Source: Bacteroidales bacterium | Lineage (GTDB): Bacteria; Bacteroidota; Bacteroidia; Bacteroidales; P3 | Assembly: GCA_024400495.1 (NCBI GenBank) | Contig: JAKSMR010000024.1 | Location: 1 to 37,473, forward strand | DNA length: 37,473 nt | Direction: 5' to 3' | Shown here: positions 13,341 to 22,554 of the stretch, in pieces | How the letters are laid out: each line of letters begins with the position of its first letter | Position numbering within the stretch: position 1 is the stretch's first letter | Program-made: the position numbers and the translations under genes | Notes under the pieces: generated by a model | Databases searched by the model: none | Told to the model about the DNA's origin: nothing | Seen by the model: the letters and a program-made list of their open reading frames with translations, nothing else

Positions 13341-14843
13341 ATGCTGAAAAGAATACGAATCATCCTGGCCTTCTTCTGTTTTACGGCCATCACGTTGATG
13401 TTCCTCGACTTCACGGGGACGTTGCATCATTATTTCGAATGGCTGGCGCATATCCAGCTGCTGCCTGCCGTGATGGCGGGCAACATCGTCGTAGTGGCCG
13501 TCGTGCTGCTGCTCACGCTCCTCTTCGGCCGCTGGTATTGCTCCATCCTTTGTCCTATGGGTGTGATGCAGGACCTTTTCTACAAGCCCGGTCTCCGTCA
13601 TCGCAACAAGAAAAAAGTGCGTCAGTCGGCCGAAGGCACCAAACCTATGAACAAGCTCCGCATCGCCGTGCTGGCGGTATTTGTTATCCTGCTTGTTGCC
13701 GGCGTCAACGCTGTGGCTCTCCTCATCGCCCCTTACAGCGCCTACGGCCGCATCGCCTCGAACATCTTCCAGCCTGTCTACCTTTGGGTCAACAACCTTC
13801 TGGCAGGCGTTGCCGAGCATTACGGTAGTTATGCTTTCTATAGCGCCGACGTCTGGCTCAAGAGCGGGCTTACCCTTGCCGTAGCAGCTGTCACCTTCGT
13901 GGTCGTCGGCTTCCTGGCATGGAGAGGAGGACGCACCTGGTGCAACACCATCTGCCCCGTGGGAACCGTGTTGGGCTTCGTGTCGAAATATGCGTTGTTC
14001 AAGCCTGTCATCGACCACAGCAAGTGTCTTTCCTGCGGCAAGTGTGCCAAAGCCTGCAAGGCCTCCTGCATCAATGCCAAAGAGAAGCAGATCGACTACT
14101 CCCGTTGTGTGGGTTGCATGGACTGCATCGGCGACTGCAAACAAGGGGCTGTAAGCTACCAGTTCGTCGGACTGGGCAAGAAAGCCGCCAAAGAGGTCGC
14201 CACCGATACCACCCGCCGACAGGTGATCATCGCCGGAGCTGCTGTTGCTGCCTCCTCGGCCGTGATGGCTCAGGAGAAAGAGATCGACGGCGGTCTTGCT
14301 GCCATCGAAGACAAGAAGATCCCTACCCGCAAGACTCCCATCAAGCCCGCAGGCTCCACTTCGGTGAAGTCGTTCACCAACCATTGTACCGCCTGCCAGC
14401 TCTGTGTGAGCGCTTGTCCTAACGGCGTGTTGCGTCCTTCGGGCGACTTCGGCACCTTCATGCAACCTGAGATGAGCTACGAGCGAGGCTATTGCCGTCC
14501 CGAATGTACGGCTTGCGCCGACGTCTGCCCCGCTGGCGCCATCAAGCATATAGCCAAAGAGGAGAAGGTCCAGTATAAGATCGGCCTCGCCCTCTATGTG
14601 GCCGACAACTGTGTGGTGAACCGCGACAACGTGAAGTGCGACAGCTGCTTCCGCCATTGTCCTACCGGTGCCATCGTCATGGTGCCCAAGACAGCCGGCG
14701 AAGATCCCGACCTGCCCATGACTCTGAAGGTTCCTACCATCGACGAGACACGCTGCATCGGCTGTGGCGCCTGCGAGAACCTCTGTCCCGCCCGTCCCTT
14801 TAGTGCCATCTACGTAGAAGGAAGAGAGGATCATCTTGTTTAA
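13341..14843 (+). CDS. Membrane polyferredoxin (NapH/CcoG-like 4Fe-4S protein)
   Basis: A 500-residue membrane iron-sulfur protein. The first ~200 residues have several membrane segments and two CxxxCP motifs (C67-C71-P and C201-C205-P), as in NapH-type proteins. Then come two ferredoxin clusters (C229/232/235/239 and C256/259/262/266). A twin-arginine-like segment, TRRQVIIAGAAVAASSAVMA, lies at 291-310, followed by further ferredoxin motifs (C349/352/355/359, C385-C395 region, C433-C439 region, C472/475/478/482). This suggests an electron-transfer chain with one half in the cytoplasm and one outside. It overlaps the crcB start by 8 nt and is followed by an exported aldo/keto reductase, a likely electron partner. 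The exact redox partner is unknown. Confidence 0.78.
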   Translation: MLKRIRIILAFFCFTAITLMFLDFTGTLHHYFEWLAHIQLLPAVMAGNIVVVAVVLLLTLLFGRWYCSILCPMGVMQDLFYKPGLRHRNKKKVRQSAEGTKPMNKLRIAVLAVFVILLVAGVNAVALLIAPYSAYGRIASNIFQPVYLWVNNLLAGVAEHYGSYAFYSADVWLKSGLTLAVAAVTFVVVGFLAWRGGRTWCNTICPVGTVLGFVSKYALFKPVIDHSKCLSCGKCAKACKASCINAKEKQIDYSRCVGCMDCIGDCKQGAVSYQFVGLGKKAAKEVATDTTRRQVIIAGAAVAASSAVMAQEKEIDGGLAAIEDKKIPTRKTPIKPAGSTSVKSFTNHCTACQLCVSACPNGVLRPSGDFGTFMQPEMSYERGYCRPECTACADVCPAGAIKHIAKEEKVQYKIGLALYVADNCVVNRDNVKCDSCFRHCPTGAIVMVPKTAGEDPDLPMTLKVPTIDETRCIGCGACENLCPARPFSAIYVEGREDHLV

Positions 14844-15192
14844 GGATTTTCTCATAGTAGGTCTCGGCGGCGCCGTAGGAAGTATGATGCGCTATGCCAT
14901 CACGCTCCTTGTGGGCCTTCTCGCCTGGTCGCCACTCTGGGGTACGCTCTCGGCCAACATCCTGGGCTCCCTGCTTATCGGTATGGGGATGGCCGCCTCT
15001 CCCGCAGGCTCGTGGCAGCTCTTCCTCACCGTTGGCCTTTGCGGAGGGTTCACCACCTTCAGCACCTTCTCGTCGCAGAGCCTCTCGCTCCTCCAGCAGG
15101 GGCGCTATGGCCTGGCACTCGCCTATATGATAGGCTCCGTAACGGTCTGTATCCTCGCCGTATGGCTGGGCAGACTCATCATTAATCACTAA
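14836..15192 (+). CDS. crcB: CrcB/FluC fluoride channel
   Basis: A 118-residue, four-helix membrane protein with the family signature GGFTTFSTFSSQ and an early GGAVGSMMRY motif. FluC channels are dual-topology dimers that export fluoride. Translation appears to begin at a TTG at 14836, inside the end of the polyferredoxin gene (8-nt overlap); no ATG lies early enough to include the conserved first helix. No fluoride riboswitch is seen upstream, as expected for a gene embedded in an operon. A functional link with the flanking redox genes is not obvious. Confidence 0.88.
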   Translation: MFKDFLIVGLGGAVGSMMRYAITLLVGLLAWSPLWGTLSANILGSLLIGMGMAASPAGSWQLFLTVGLCGGFTTFSTFSSQSLSLLQQGRYGLALAYMIGSVTVCILAVWLGRLIINH

Positions 15193-15207
15193 AGACTAGA
15201 AAATATT

Positions 15208-16650
15208 ATGAGCAATAAAGATATGAATCGTCGCGATTTCCTCAAGTCTCTCGGCCTTGGCGCCGTCGCCACAGCCGCCGTCGCTGCCGGATGTTCGTCC
15301 CCCAACGAGACCCAAACCGAAGGTGTGGCCTTAGGCGAAGTGCCTACCGATAAGATGACCTATCGCGAAGACCAGCATGGCCAGAAAGTCTCCCTCCTCG
15401 GCTATGGCTGCATGCGCTTCCCTACCATCGAAGGCACCAGCGGACGCGAGAACGACAACGAGCTCGACCAAGAAAAAATCAACGAGCTCGTCGACTACGC
15501 CATAGCCCATGGCGTCACCCTCTTCGATACCGCCCCCCCCTACTGCAAAGGCCGTAGTGAAGAGGCTGTAGGCAAGGCCCTCAGCCGTCACGACCGTAGC
15601 GAATACCTCATCTCCTCCAAATGCTCCAACTTCGCCGCCACTATGTGGAGCCGTGAAGCAACCCTCGAGCTCTATCACAACACTTTTGCGAAACTCAAGG
15701 TGGATTATCTCGACTACTATATGCTTCATGGTATCGGCATGCCTTCCAAGGATCTTGACGGCACGCAGCTCACCGGCATGGAGGCTTTCAAGAAACGCTA
15801 TATCGACAACGGCATCCTCGATTTCCTTGTAGAGGAGCGTGCTGCAGGTCGCATCAAAAACCTCGGGTTCTCCTACCACGGCGACGTGGAGGTGTTCGAC
15901 TATCTTCTCTCCCAGCACGACAAATACAAATGGAACCATGTCCTCATCCAGCACAACTATGTCGACTGGCACCACGCCAAGCAGATGAACGAGCGCAACA
16001 CCAACTCCGAGTATCTCTATACCGAGCTTGAAAGCCGAGGCATCCCCGCCTTTGTCATGGAACCTCTGTTGGGCGGACAGCTGGCTCAGCTCAACGAGCA
16101 TAGCACCGCCGAACTCAAGGCTCTCAACCCCAGCGGATCTGTCGCCTCTTGGGCTTTCCGCTTCGCTGGCAACCAGCCGGGCATCCTCACCGTGCTCAGC
16201 GGCATGACTTACATGGAACATCTGCAGGACAACTTGCGTACCTACAGCCCTCATGTGCCTCTCTCCCAACAGGAACTTGACCTCCTTGAGAAAATCGCCA
16301 ACGAGTATGCCTCCTTCTCCCTTGTCCCCTGCACAGAGTGTAAATACTGCATGCCCTGCCCCTATGGCCTCGACATCCCTTCTGTCTTCAAACACTACAA
16401 CACCTGCCTCAACGAGGGTAAGCTCATCAACGATGACGACCTTCTGATGGTCGATGGTGACAAGAAGAAGTTCCGTAAACTCCGTCGTGAGTTCCTCGTC
16501 GGCTACGACCGCTCTGTCCCCAAACTGCGACAGGCCAACCATTGTATCGGTTGCAACAAATGTCTGGCCCATTGCCCTCAAGGCATCCCCATACCCGACA
16601 AGATGAAGGAAATCGAGCAATACGTAGAAAAGATAAAAACCAGTTTCTAA
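15208..16650 (+). CDS. Tat-exported aldo/keto reductase with C-terminal 4Fe-4S domain
   Basis: A 480-residue protein. The N-terminus has a twin-arginine motif (NRRDFLKSLGLGA) and ends in a possible lipobox (AAGC, Cys29), so the protein is probably exported folded. Residues ~60-350 form the aldo/keto reductase barrel with the catalytic tetrad recognisable as D107 (LFDTAPPY), Y112, K138 (ISSKC) and H174 (MLHGIG). The C-terminus carries cysteine clusters of ferredoxin type (CTECKYCMPCPYG, and C446/449/452/456 in CIGCNKCLAHCPQG). It starts 15 nt after crcB and likely shares an operon with the polyferredoxin. The substrate is unknown. Confidence 0.85.
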   Translation: MSNKDMNRRDFLKSLGLGAVATAAVAAGCSSPNETQTEGVALGEVPTDKMTYREDQHGQKVSLLGYGCMRFPTIEGTSGRENDNELDQEKINELVDYAIAHGVTLFDTAPPYCKGRSEEAVGKALSRHDRSEYLISSKCSNFAATMWSREATLELYHNTFAKLKVDYLDYYMLHGIGMPSKDLDGTQLTGMEAFKKRYIDNGILDFLVEERAAGRIKNLGFSYHGDVEVFDYLLSQHDKYKWNHVLIQHNYVDWHHAKQMNERNTNSEYLYTELESRGIPAFVMEPLLGGQLAQLNEHSTAELKALNPSGSVASWAFRFAGNQPGILTVLSGMTYMEHLQDNLRTYSPHVPLSQQELDLLEKIANEYASFSLVPCTECKYCMPCPYGLDIPSVFKHYNTCLNEGKLINDDDLLMVDGDKKKFRKLRREFLVGYDRSVPKLRQANHCIGCNKCLAHCPQGIPIPDKMKEIEQYVEKIKTSF

Positions 16651-16763
16651 CAGAGCAGTTTTAGGCGGATTCCGCGGCGGCGAAAGCAGCAAACACTGTT
16701 CCGTTGCCGTAGGAAGAAGCGTCTAGGACAAATTCAACACCCCCTCCACCTGACCTCTTGCGA

Positions 16764-18554
16764 ATGAAATACCTCCTTCTTACCCCTCCGCTCACACAGC
16801 TCAATACACCTTATCCAGCCACAGCTGTACTTAAAGGCTTCCTCGAGAGTCGAGGGATAGAAGTGTCGCAAGGCGACCTTGGTATCGAGTTGGTGGATAG
16901 GATCTATTCCCGGGCCACCCTCGCGCAGCTCTTCGGCCCTGCCCCCGATCCCTGGCAACAGCAGACGCTGAACTGTGTCGATGTGGTGATGCGCTTTCTC
17001 CGAGGCCAGGACAATACCGTAGCACCACGCCTAGCTAACTTCAGCCTCCTGCCAGAAGGTCCCCGGTTCCGCAATCTCGCCGACATGGAATGGGCGTTCG
17101 GCACCTCCGGTACCGAAGACAAAGCCCGCTATCTCGCCACCCTCTTCATAGAAGATGTGGCCGACTATATCCGCGAGCACATAGACTCCCATTTCGATCT
17201 CATCCGTTATGCCGAGTCTATCGCCAATTTCGCACCTGCCTTCGATGAGATAGAGCAGGAACTCCACAAACCTCTTACCGCTATCGACAGGCTGATGCTG
17301 GACCTCTTGGAGGCTCATATTGCAGGCTCCTGTCCCGACATCATCTCCTTCTCTATCCCCTTCCCGGGCTGTCTCTACGGGGCTCTGCGATGCGGACAGT
17401 ATGTGAAGGAGCATTATCCCGACATAAAGATCAACTTCGGTGGCGGCTTTCCCAATACCGAGTGGCGTCAGCTCAGCGATCCGCGCATTTTTGACTACTG
17501 TCATTATATCACCCTCGACGATGGCGAAATCCCTCTGCTGCATCTGGCTACACAGGAGCCTCTTGTGCGTACCTTCGTGCGCAACGAGGAGGGGAGGGTG
17601 GAATGGATAGACAACAAAGAGGAGTCTCCGTTTCTCAACGAGACCGCTCCCTCTTTCGAAGGGCTTCCTCTCGAGAAATACATCTCGTTGGCCGAGATGA
17701 CCAATCCCATGCACAGGCTCTGGAGCAACGGACGATGGAACAAACTTATGATGGCTCATGGCTGCTACTGGCACAAATGCGCCTTCTGCGACACGAGTCT
17801 TGACTACATAGGTCGTTTCGCCGCCCCTTCTGCCACCACGGTGGTGGACAATATGGAAAGGGTCGCCTGCCAGACTGGCTGTACAGGCTTTCATTTCGTT
17901 GATGAGGCCTTACCCCCCAAGCTGCTGCGCGAGGTGAGTGAAGAGATCCTCCGTCGTGGCGACATTTTCACCTGGTGGGGAAACATCCGTTTCGAGAAGG
18001 CCTATACCCAGGAGCTCTGCGACCTCATGGCCGATGCCGGTTGTGTGGCTGTGAGTGGCGGATTGGAGGTCGCCTCCGACCGTCTGCTCAAGCTCATCAA
18101 CAAAGGCGTCACTATCAGCCAGACCGTCGACGCCTGCCGTCATTTCAAGAAGAGCGGAATCATGGTGCACACCTATCTCATGTACGGCTTTCCCACAGAG
18201 ACACTTCAGGAGAGCGTCAATGCCCTCGAAGTAGTGCGTCGCATGTTCGACGAAGGCATCGTCCAGAGCGCCTTCTGGCATCGTTATGCCATGACCTGCC
18301 ACTCTCCTTCGGGTCTCCATCCCGAGCAGTATGGCGCCAAGCGTACCAACCTCAAACCCCATCCTTTCTGCAATAACGAGGTGGATTGGATGCCTGTCGC
18401 CAATGCCGGAGCAGACCAGCCCCAGTTTGACTACGACATCGATGCGGTAGGCGACGCGTTGCGTTTTGCCACCTACAACTATATGAACGAGATTGGCCTC
18501 GACATGCCACTCAAACGATGGTTCACTATCAAGATTCCCAAGCCAACCATATAG
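16764..18554 (+). CDS. B12-binding-domain radical SAM protein
   Basis: A 596-residue protein from the ATG at 16764; a TTG two codons earlier is also possible. The N-terminal ~200 residues look like a cobalamin-binding domain (LLTPPLTQLNTPYPATAVLK; SFSIPFPGCLYGA; KINFGGGFPNT). The radical SAM core begins at HGCYWHKCAFCDTSLDY with cysteines at 334, 339 and 342, a CX4CX2C spacing instead of the usual CX3CX2C, and continues with FVDEALPP, WWGNIRFEK, SGGLEVASDR and YLMYGFPTE, all typical of the barrel. Substrate is unknown; it could modify a lipid, peptide or RNA. The flanking genes do not form an obvious biosynthetic cluster. The gene is in the same direction as its neighbours but 113 nt from the aldo/keto reductase. 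Confidence 0.82.
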   Translation: MKYLLLTPPLTQLNTPYPATAVLKGFLESRGIEVSQGDLGIELVDRIYSRATLAQLFGPAPDPWQQQTLNCVDVVMRFLRGQDNTVAPRLANFSLLPEGPRFRNLADMEWAFGTSGTEDKARYLATLFIEDVADYIREHIDSHFDLIRYAESIANFAPAFDEIEQELHKPLTAIDRLMLDLLEAHIAGSCPDIISFSIPFPGCLYGALRCGQYVKEHYPDIKINFGGGFPNTEWRQLSDPRIFDYCHYITLDDGEIPLLHLATQEPLVRTFVRNEEGRVEWIDNKEESPFLNETAPSFEGLPLEKYISLAEMTNPMHRLWSNGRWNKLMMAHGCYWHKCAFCDTSLDYIGRFAAPSATTVVDNMERVACQTGCTGFHFVDEALPPKLLREVSEEILRRGDIFTWWGNIRFEKAYTQELCDLMADAGCVAVSGGLEVASDRLLKLINKGVTISQTVDACRHFKKSGIMVHTYLMYGFPTETLQESVNALEVVRRMFDEGIVQSAFWHRYAMTCHSPSGLHPEQYGAKRTNLKPHPFCNNEVDWMPVANAGADQPQFDYDIDAVGDALRFATYNYMNEIGLDMPLKRWFTIKIPKPTI

Positions 18555-18675
18555 ATGCGACTCGGAGTGTCGGTCAATGGTGCTGACAACCGCCCAAATA
18601 GCTGAGATAGCAAGGGCAACCTCTGGGTGACATTAAATAATCAAAAGTTATCATATCTCAAAATATTCCTGTGAC

Positions 18676-20217
18676 ATGAAAAAACTGGCTTTCTTCACTC
18701 TCGCACTCTTTGCTTTAGCAACGGCCTTGGGCAACGGCGGCCCAGTACGCCCTATTTCATCACTCTCATACTCGCGATGCCCCGTCGGACAGCATATCCC
18801 CGAGGTGCAGCTGGTGCATGAGAAACTTGACATCACTCCCCTCGGCAGATATTCGCTCATCGAGGTGCGCTACACCCTGCGCAACCAGAGCGACAAGAGC
18901 TTCGAAAACATACACTACGGCTTCCCTGTGGATTACTACGGCTCTGGTGCTTGCCGTTCGGTCGAATATCGCGATTTCTGGTGGGACAAGGCTTCCGTGG
19001 TAGAAGGCTGGAGCGACGCCTATGTGCGGAAAGTCTCGTTTGCCCTCAACGGCACACATCTCTCCTACCAATGCTCGGCCGACTCGCTAATACGCCCGCG
19101 GCGCTCTTTTGACGAGATTCAAGTCACCCCAACAATGAAAGACTCTTTGATGGATGCCCATGCTGAAAATTATACTTGGGAAACCGGATTCGATACCAAC
19201 GCTATCCTTCGCTATCTTGCTATGCCAGAACATGACATCTTCAGATACGAGAGCGAAATCTACCGACGCTGGTACTACACCACATTCAGCATCGGCCCGC
19301 GGCAAGAGGTGGAACTGCTTGTGCGCTACCAGATTATCAACGATGGAGACATCGAAGAAGAGTTTGCACATACCATCTTTGTACCTATAGAAGAGTATTA
19401 TGGCCTCTACTACGACTTTTCGCCGGCTGCCTATTGGGGCAACGGCAAAGCCAACCACATAGAAATCAACTGCCACACACACCTTTGCGTTGAGGGCAGA
19501 GTTTACGATAAGAACTACAACTTTACAATGACGGCATTTGTCGGCGACGACTGGCAATACACGGCCGACAACTTCGACCTTGCCAGCGCCCAGCCTTTGG
19601 ATATAAGATTTCAATATTGGCGGCGTAACTGGCACAACTACCGCAAGCGCCGACTCTCGCCAGACAAATATATACTGTCGCTCAGCTGCGGGGATGCCCA
19701 GTACCCAATCTCAAACCTCTCCGACACCAATGTGGCTACAGCCACAGTCATCTACCCCGACGGCAAAGGCCGCACCCACATCTGCATCAGACTACGTGAG
19801 CCTCAAGTGCTCTCGGGTCTGGTAATTGTTGGCGGCTATGCCAAAAACCTTGACACATGGTTTGACAACAGCCGCATCAAATCACTCAAGATGGTGGTTT
19901 ACGACGAACATGGCACTCCGCTCAAAGAACAATTTCCCTGGAAAACCGACCACGAGGCTTATCAGCCCCTGCGGACCTCAGCAGCATATCCATTGGATCT
20001 AACTACTCTCACCCGCGAAAGAAACGCAATAGAAATACCACTATCGGACGAGACAGAATGCCTCCTACCCGAAGGTCTCTTCACCACTAATCTGAATACA
20101 GACTACGGACAACAAAAAATAAGCGAAATCCATCTCCAGGTTATGGAACAATCCCCTGGAGAAAAATCAAAACTCCTCTGCGTGAGCGAAATCATTGTGC
20201 TTGGCAAGCATCCTTAG
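18676..20217 (+). CDS. Secreted protein with C-terminal NADase-type glycan-binding-like domain
   Basis: A 513-residue protein with a signal peptide (MKKLAFFTLALFALATALG). The middle is a large beta-rich region containing LIEVRYTLRNQSDKSFENIH and EVELLVRYQI, a pattern like DUF4424-type extracellular domains. Residues ~345-500 (SNLSDTNVATATV, then GLVIVGGYAKNLDTWFDNSR) resemble the discoidin-like NADase-type glycan-binding domain. No sorting domain of the type IX system is present, so it is probably periplasmic or exported by another route. No catalytic motif was recognised. The domain calls are by eye and moderately secure. Confidence 0.7.
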   Translation: MKKLAFFTLALFALATALGNGGPVRPISSLSYSRCPVGQHIPEVQLVHEKLDITPLGRYSLIEVRYTLRNQSDKSFENIHYGFPVDYYGSGACRSVEYRDFWWDKASVVEGWSDAYVRKVSFALNGTHLSYQCSADSLIRPRRSFDEIQVTPTMKDSLMDAHAENYTWETGFDTNAILRYLAMPEHDIFRYESEIYRRWYYTTFSIGPRQEVELLVRYQIINDGDIEEEFAHTIFVPIEEYYGLYYDFSPAAYWGNGKANHIEINCHTHLCVEGRVYDKNYNFTMTAFVGDDWQYTADNFDLASAQPLDIRFQYWRRNWHNYRKRRLSPDKYILSLSCGDAQYPISNLSDTNVATATVIYPDGKGRTHICIRLREPQVLSGLVIVGGYAKNLDTWFDNSRIKSLKMVVYDEHGTPLKEQFPWKTDHEAYQPLRTSAAYPLDLTTLTRERNAIEIPLSDETECLLPEGLFTTNLNTDYGQQKISEIHLQVMEQSPGEKSKLLCVSEIIVLGKHP

Positions 20218-20302
20218 TGGTTAGGTAATCTCCAGAGAAGGCTCTCGTCAGGTCACATTGCCCGCTATGCATCTTCCTCGGCAAAGCAACCGGCTTGAAT
20301 AT

Positions 20303-20482
20303 AGGTGACCTCTAATAATTAGATTGAGATGGATTGCTGCTTATTTTTGAGTGATTCTGAGAGGAAGCGCGCAGGTGCATAGCGGTGCTATGTGCCAAGC
20401 GGTTACGCTTGGAAGCGCCAAAAAGAAGCAGCAAGACGCTCAAGCTAATGTTATTCATTTTTCTAATTTTTAGAGGTCACCT
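20303..20482 (-). mobile_element. Small ORF-bearing inverted-repeat element, first subfamily
   Basis: A 180-bp element nearly identical to 11278-11458, with ends AGGTGACCTCTAATAATTAG and, inverted, AGGTGACCTCTAAAAATTAG. It is flanked by AT on both sides (20301-20302 and 20483-20484). It has the same two internal hairpins and sits between two secreted-protein genes without interrupting either. Confidence 0.82.
20312..20458 (-). CDS. Conserved small ORF carried by the inverted-repeat element (48 codons)
   Basis: Same peptide as at 11287-11433 except Asn2 (MNNISLSVLLLLFGASKRN). It starts 24 nt from one end and its TAG ends 9 nt from the other end of the element. Translation is unproven. Confidence 0.45.
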   Translation of the reverse strand: MNNISLSVLLLLFGASKRNRLAHSTAMHLRASSQNHSKISSNPSQSNY

Positions 20483-20627
20483 ATGTCCGCTCCGATTGAA
20501 AAAAATCAATTTTTTAGAAGGCTCCAGAACAATAATTGTCGGGTTTCTTCGTTTATAAAAGGAGACTTCGGCAATCAGAAAAAAAATCAACGATTGAAGT
20601 CACCCTAATATAATACTATCACCGATT

Positions 20628-22286
20628 ATGAGAAAAACCTGTTCTATCGTCGCCTTCCTCCTTCTCGGGGTCTGTACGTTTGCTCAGACCGAGGTTAAGG
20701 GCAAGATCGAGAAAGTCACTGTCTACCCCAGCAGCGCTCTCGTGGAGAAGAGTATCACCACATCTTTGCAGAAGGGCGAGAATAAGTTCATCATTACCGG
20801 CAACGCCTTGACGGTTGGCACCAACGACATCCATTTCTCGGCCTCTTCGGACTGGTTCATCAGCTCGATGTACAGTTCCCAGGAGAACCTTTCCTCCAAG
20901 GAGACCCTCGCCCGCGAGATGCCTCAGGTTGCATATAACCAGTATCTGGCTCTGAAGACCCAGTTTGATGACGTCTCCCTACGTCTCTCCAATGCCAACA
21001 TCCTGCTTAGCATCCTAAACCAACAGGCGTCGGCGCTATATAATATGAAGGCGCTGAGAAATACCGCCGCCTTCGATACACTCGTGAACCTGAAGGAGCA
21101 GTTTGCCTTCCAGCGCAAAGAGTCGCAGGCTATCAACACCACCCGCATCAAGACTTCCCAGGAGATTGAGGATCTGACCGCCAAACAGCGTCAGCTGACC
21201 AAGGAGATCGACGCATTGGTCAGAAAATACACAGGAGGAAAGACCATCTCCGCGACTCAGAACGACATCTATGTGTCGGTCTATGCCTCGAAGAACATCC
21301 CCTCTGCAAAACTCTGCTTCTCCTACATGACCGGCCAGGTCTATAGTGGATACTCCTACGATGTGATGCTTGATGAGAACAAACATCAGGCTGTATTCTC
21401 ACTGAAGAGCACGGTGTCGCAGTCTACGGGCGAACATTGGAATGGCTGTCCTATCGTCTTCTCCACCACCGAGACGGGCTATGCCGGCTACGATCCTGCC
21501 CTCAACCCCTATTATCTGAACTATGTGGCACAGTATGCTCCACGTGCGGCGGCTGCCAAGACTGCTCGCAATAGTGCCGTAATGGAGCCTGAGGGAATTG
21601 CCCTTGATGAGGTGGTTGTGATGAACAATTATGCTGCTATGCGCGATATGTCTACTGTTGGAGTGCAGACCCTCACCCGCGAATACGCCTTGCAGACTAG
21701 CCAAACCATCCCTTCTGGCGAAATGCCTCAGACCATTCTTCTCCACAACGACACTACCAAGGCTTTCTTTGCCCGCTATGCCACACCAAAACTGCAAGAG
21801 AAGGTGCATTTCACAGCACTGCTTCCTGAGTGGGAGAGTCTCGGACTGTTGGATGCAAGCTGCAATGTATACCTTAACAATAGATATGTATCGGTGTCCA
21901 ATGTCGTCACTTCTGGAACTGGCGACACCATGCGTTTCGCTGTGGGGCAGGACCCCAACGTGCTAGTGAATCGCAAGATGGTGAAGTCATCTCCCGACAA
22001 GGGTGGCATGCTCTCAAAAGAGGTTACCGAGACCGCTACCATCACCCTCACGCTTAAGAACACCAAGAACGAGGCTGTAGTGGTGAATATCAAGGACCAG
22101 GTTCCTATCTCCAATGCCTCCGATTTGAAGGTGTTGGATGTGACCACCGACGGCGGCCAACTGGAAGACAAGACTGGCATCGTCCGATGGAAGGTCACCC
22201 TCCAACCTCAGGAACAAAAGAAACTCACGCTCTCCTACACCGTCAAATACCCCAAGGAAAGAGAACATTCTGTGATCCTGCGGTAA
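20628..22286 (+). CDS. Mucoidy-inhibitor-like DUF4140/DUF4139 protein
   Basis: A 552-residue secreted protein. After the signal peptide (IVAFLLLGVCTFAQ) the N-terminal domain KIEKVTVYPSSALVEKSI is typical of DUF4140, followed by a predicted coiled coil (about residues 100-200) and a DUF4139 C-terminal region (KLCFSYMTGQVYSGYSYDVM; QKKLTLSYTVKYPKERE). The family is linked to MuiA of enteric bacteria, but its function is poorly defined. In the middle, ALDEVVVMNNYAAMRD resembles the tail of a carboxypeptidase-like regulatory domain as found in TonB-dependent receptors, though the rest of that domain is missing. A strong hairpin terminator follows. Confidence 0.8.
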   Translation: MRKTCSIVAFLLLGVCTFAQTEVKGKIEKVTVYPSSALVEKSITTSLQKGENKFIITGNALTVGTNDIHFSASSDWFISSMYSSQENLSSKETLAREMPQVAYNQYLALKTQFDDVSLRLSNANILLSILNQQASALYNMKALRNTAAFDTLVNLKEQFAFQRKESQAINTTRIKTSQEIEDLTAKQRQLTKEIDALVRKYTGGKTISATQNDIYVSVYASKNIPSAKLCFSYMTGQVYSGYSYDVMLDENKHQAVFSLKSTVSQSTGEHWNGCPIVFSTTETGYAGYDPALNPYYLNYVAQYAPRAAAAKTARNSAVMEPEGIALDEVVVMNNYAAMRDMSTVGVQTLTREYALQTSQTIPSGEMPQTILLHNDTTKAFFARYATPKLQEKVHFTALLPEWESLGLLDASCNVYLNNRYVSVSNVVTSGTGDTMRFAVGQDPNVLVNRKMVKSSPDKGGMLSKEVTETATITLTLKNTKNEAVVVNIKDQVPISNASDLKVLDVTTDGGQLEDKTGIVRWKVTLQPQEQKKLTLSYTVKYPKEREHSVILR

Positions 22287-22322
22287 GTTTTGAACAGAAG
22301 ATCTGGATGATAACGCAATCAA

Positions 22323-22357
22323 AGAACCAACCTTCACAAATGTGGAGGTTGTTCTTT
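22323..22357 (+). terminator. Rho-independent terminator after the DUF4139 gene
   Basis: CAACCTTCAC (22328-22337) pairs with GTGGAGGTTG (22342-22351) with one G-T pair; GAA/TTC extends the stem across a bulge, and TTCTTTT follows. It starts 37 nt past the stop codon. Confidence 0.8.
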
Positions 22358-22554
22358 TATGTTTCATTATGATTTTGCGTAGATGGCGTCATGCAAGAGG
22401 CGCCGGTCAACCTCTCTTTCACGCAAAGAGGCGTTTTTGGGCCATCGTAGTCCCGTCATAGTCTCCGGCTTCTCCAAGGCGTTGCAGCCCGTAAAAGGCT
22501 GTTACTAGATGTGGGAATGCTAATTGCTTTATAGAGAGGTGAATAAGCAATACA

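Noticed and set aside
14600-14835. Fluoride riboswitch before crcB
   Set aside because: The region is inside the polyferredoxin coding sequence and no riboswitch-like fold is apparent.
13185-14855. A 556-codon open frame on the minus strand
   Set aside because: It is antisense to the polyferredoxin gene, which has unmistakable cysteine motifs; the minus-strand translation is low-complexity and lacks recognisable domains.
15331-16692. A 453-codon open frame on the minus strand
   Set aside because: Antisense to the aldo/keto reductase gene; a by-product of its GC-rich codon bias.
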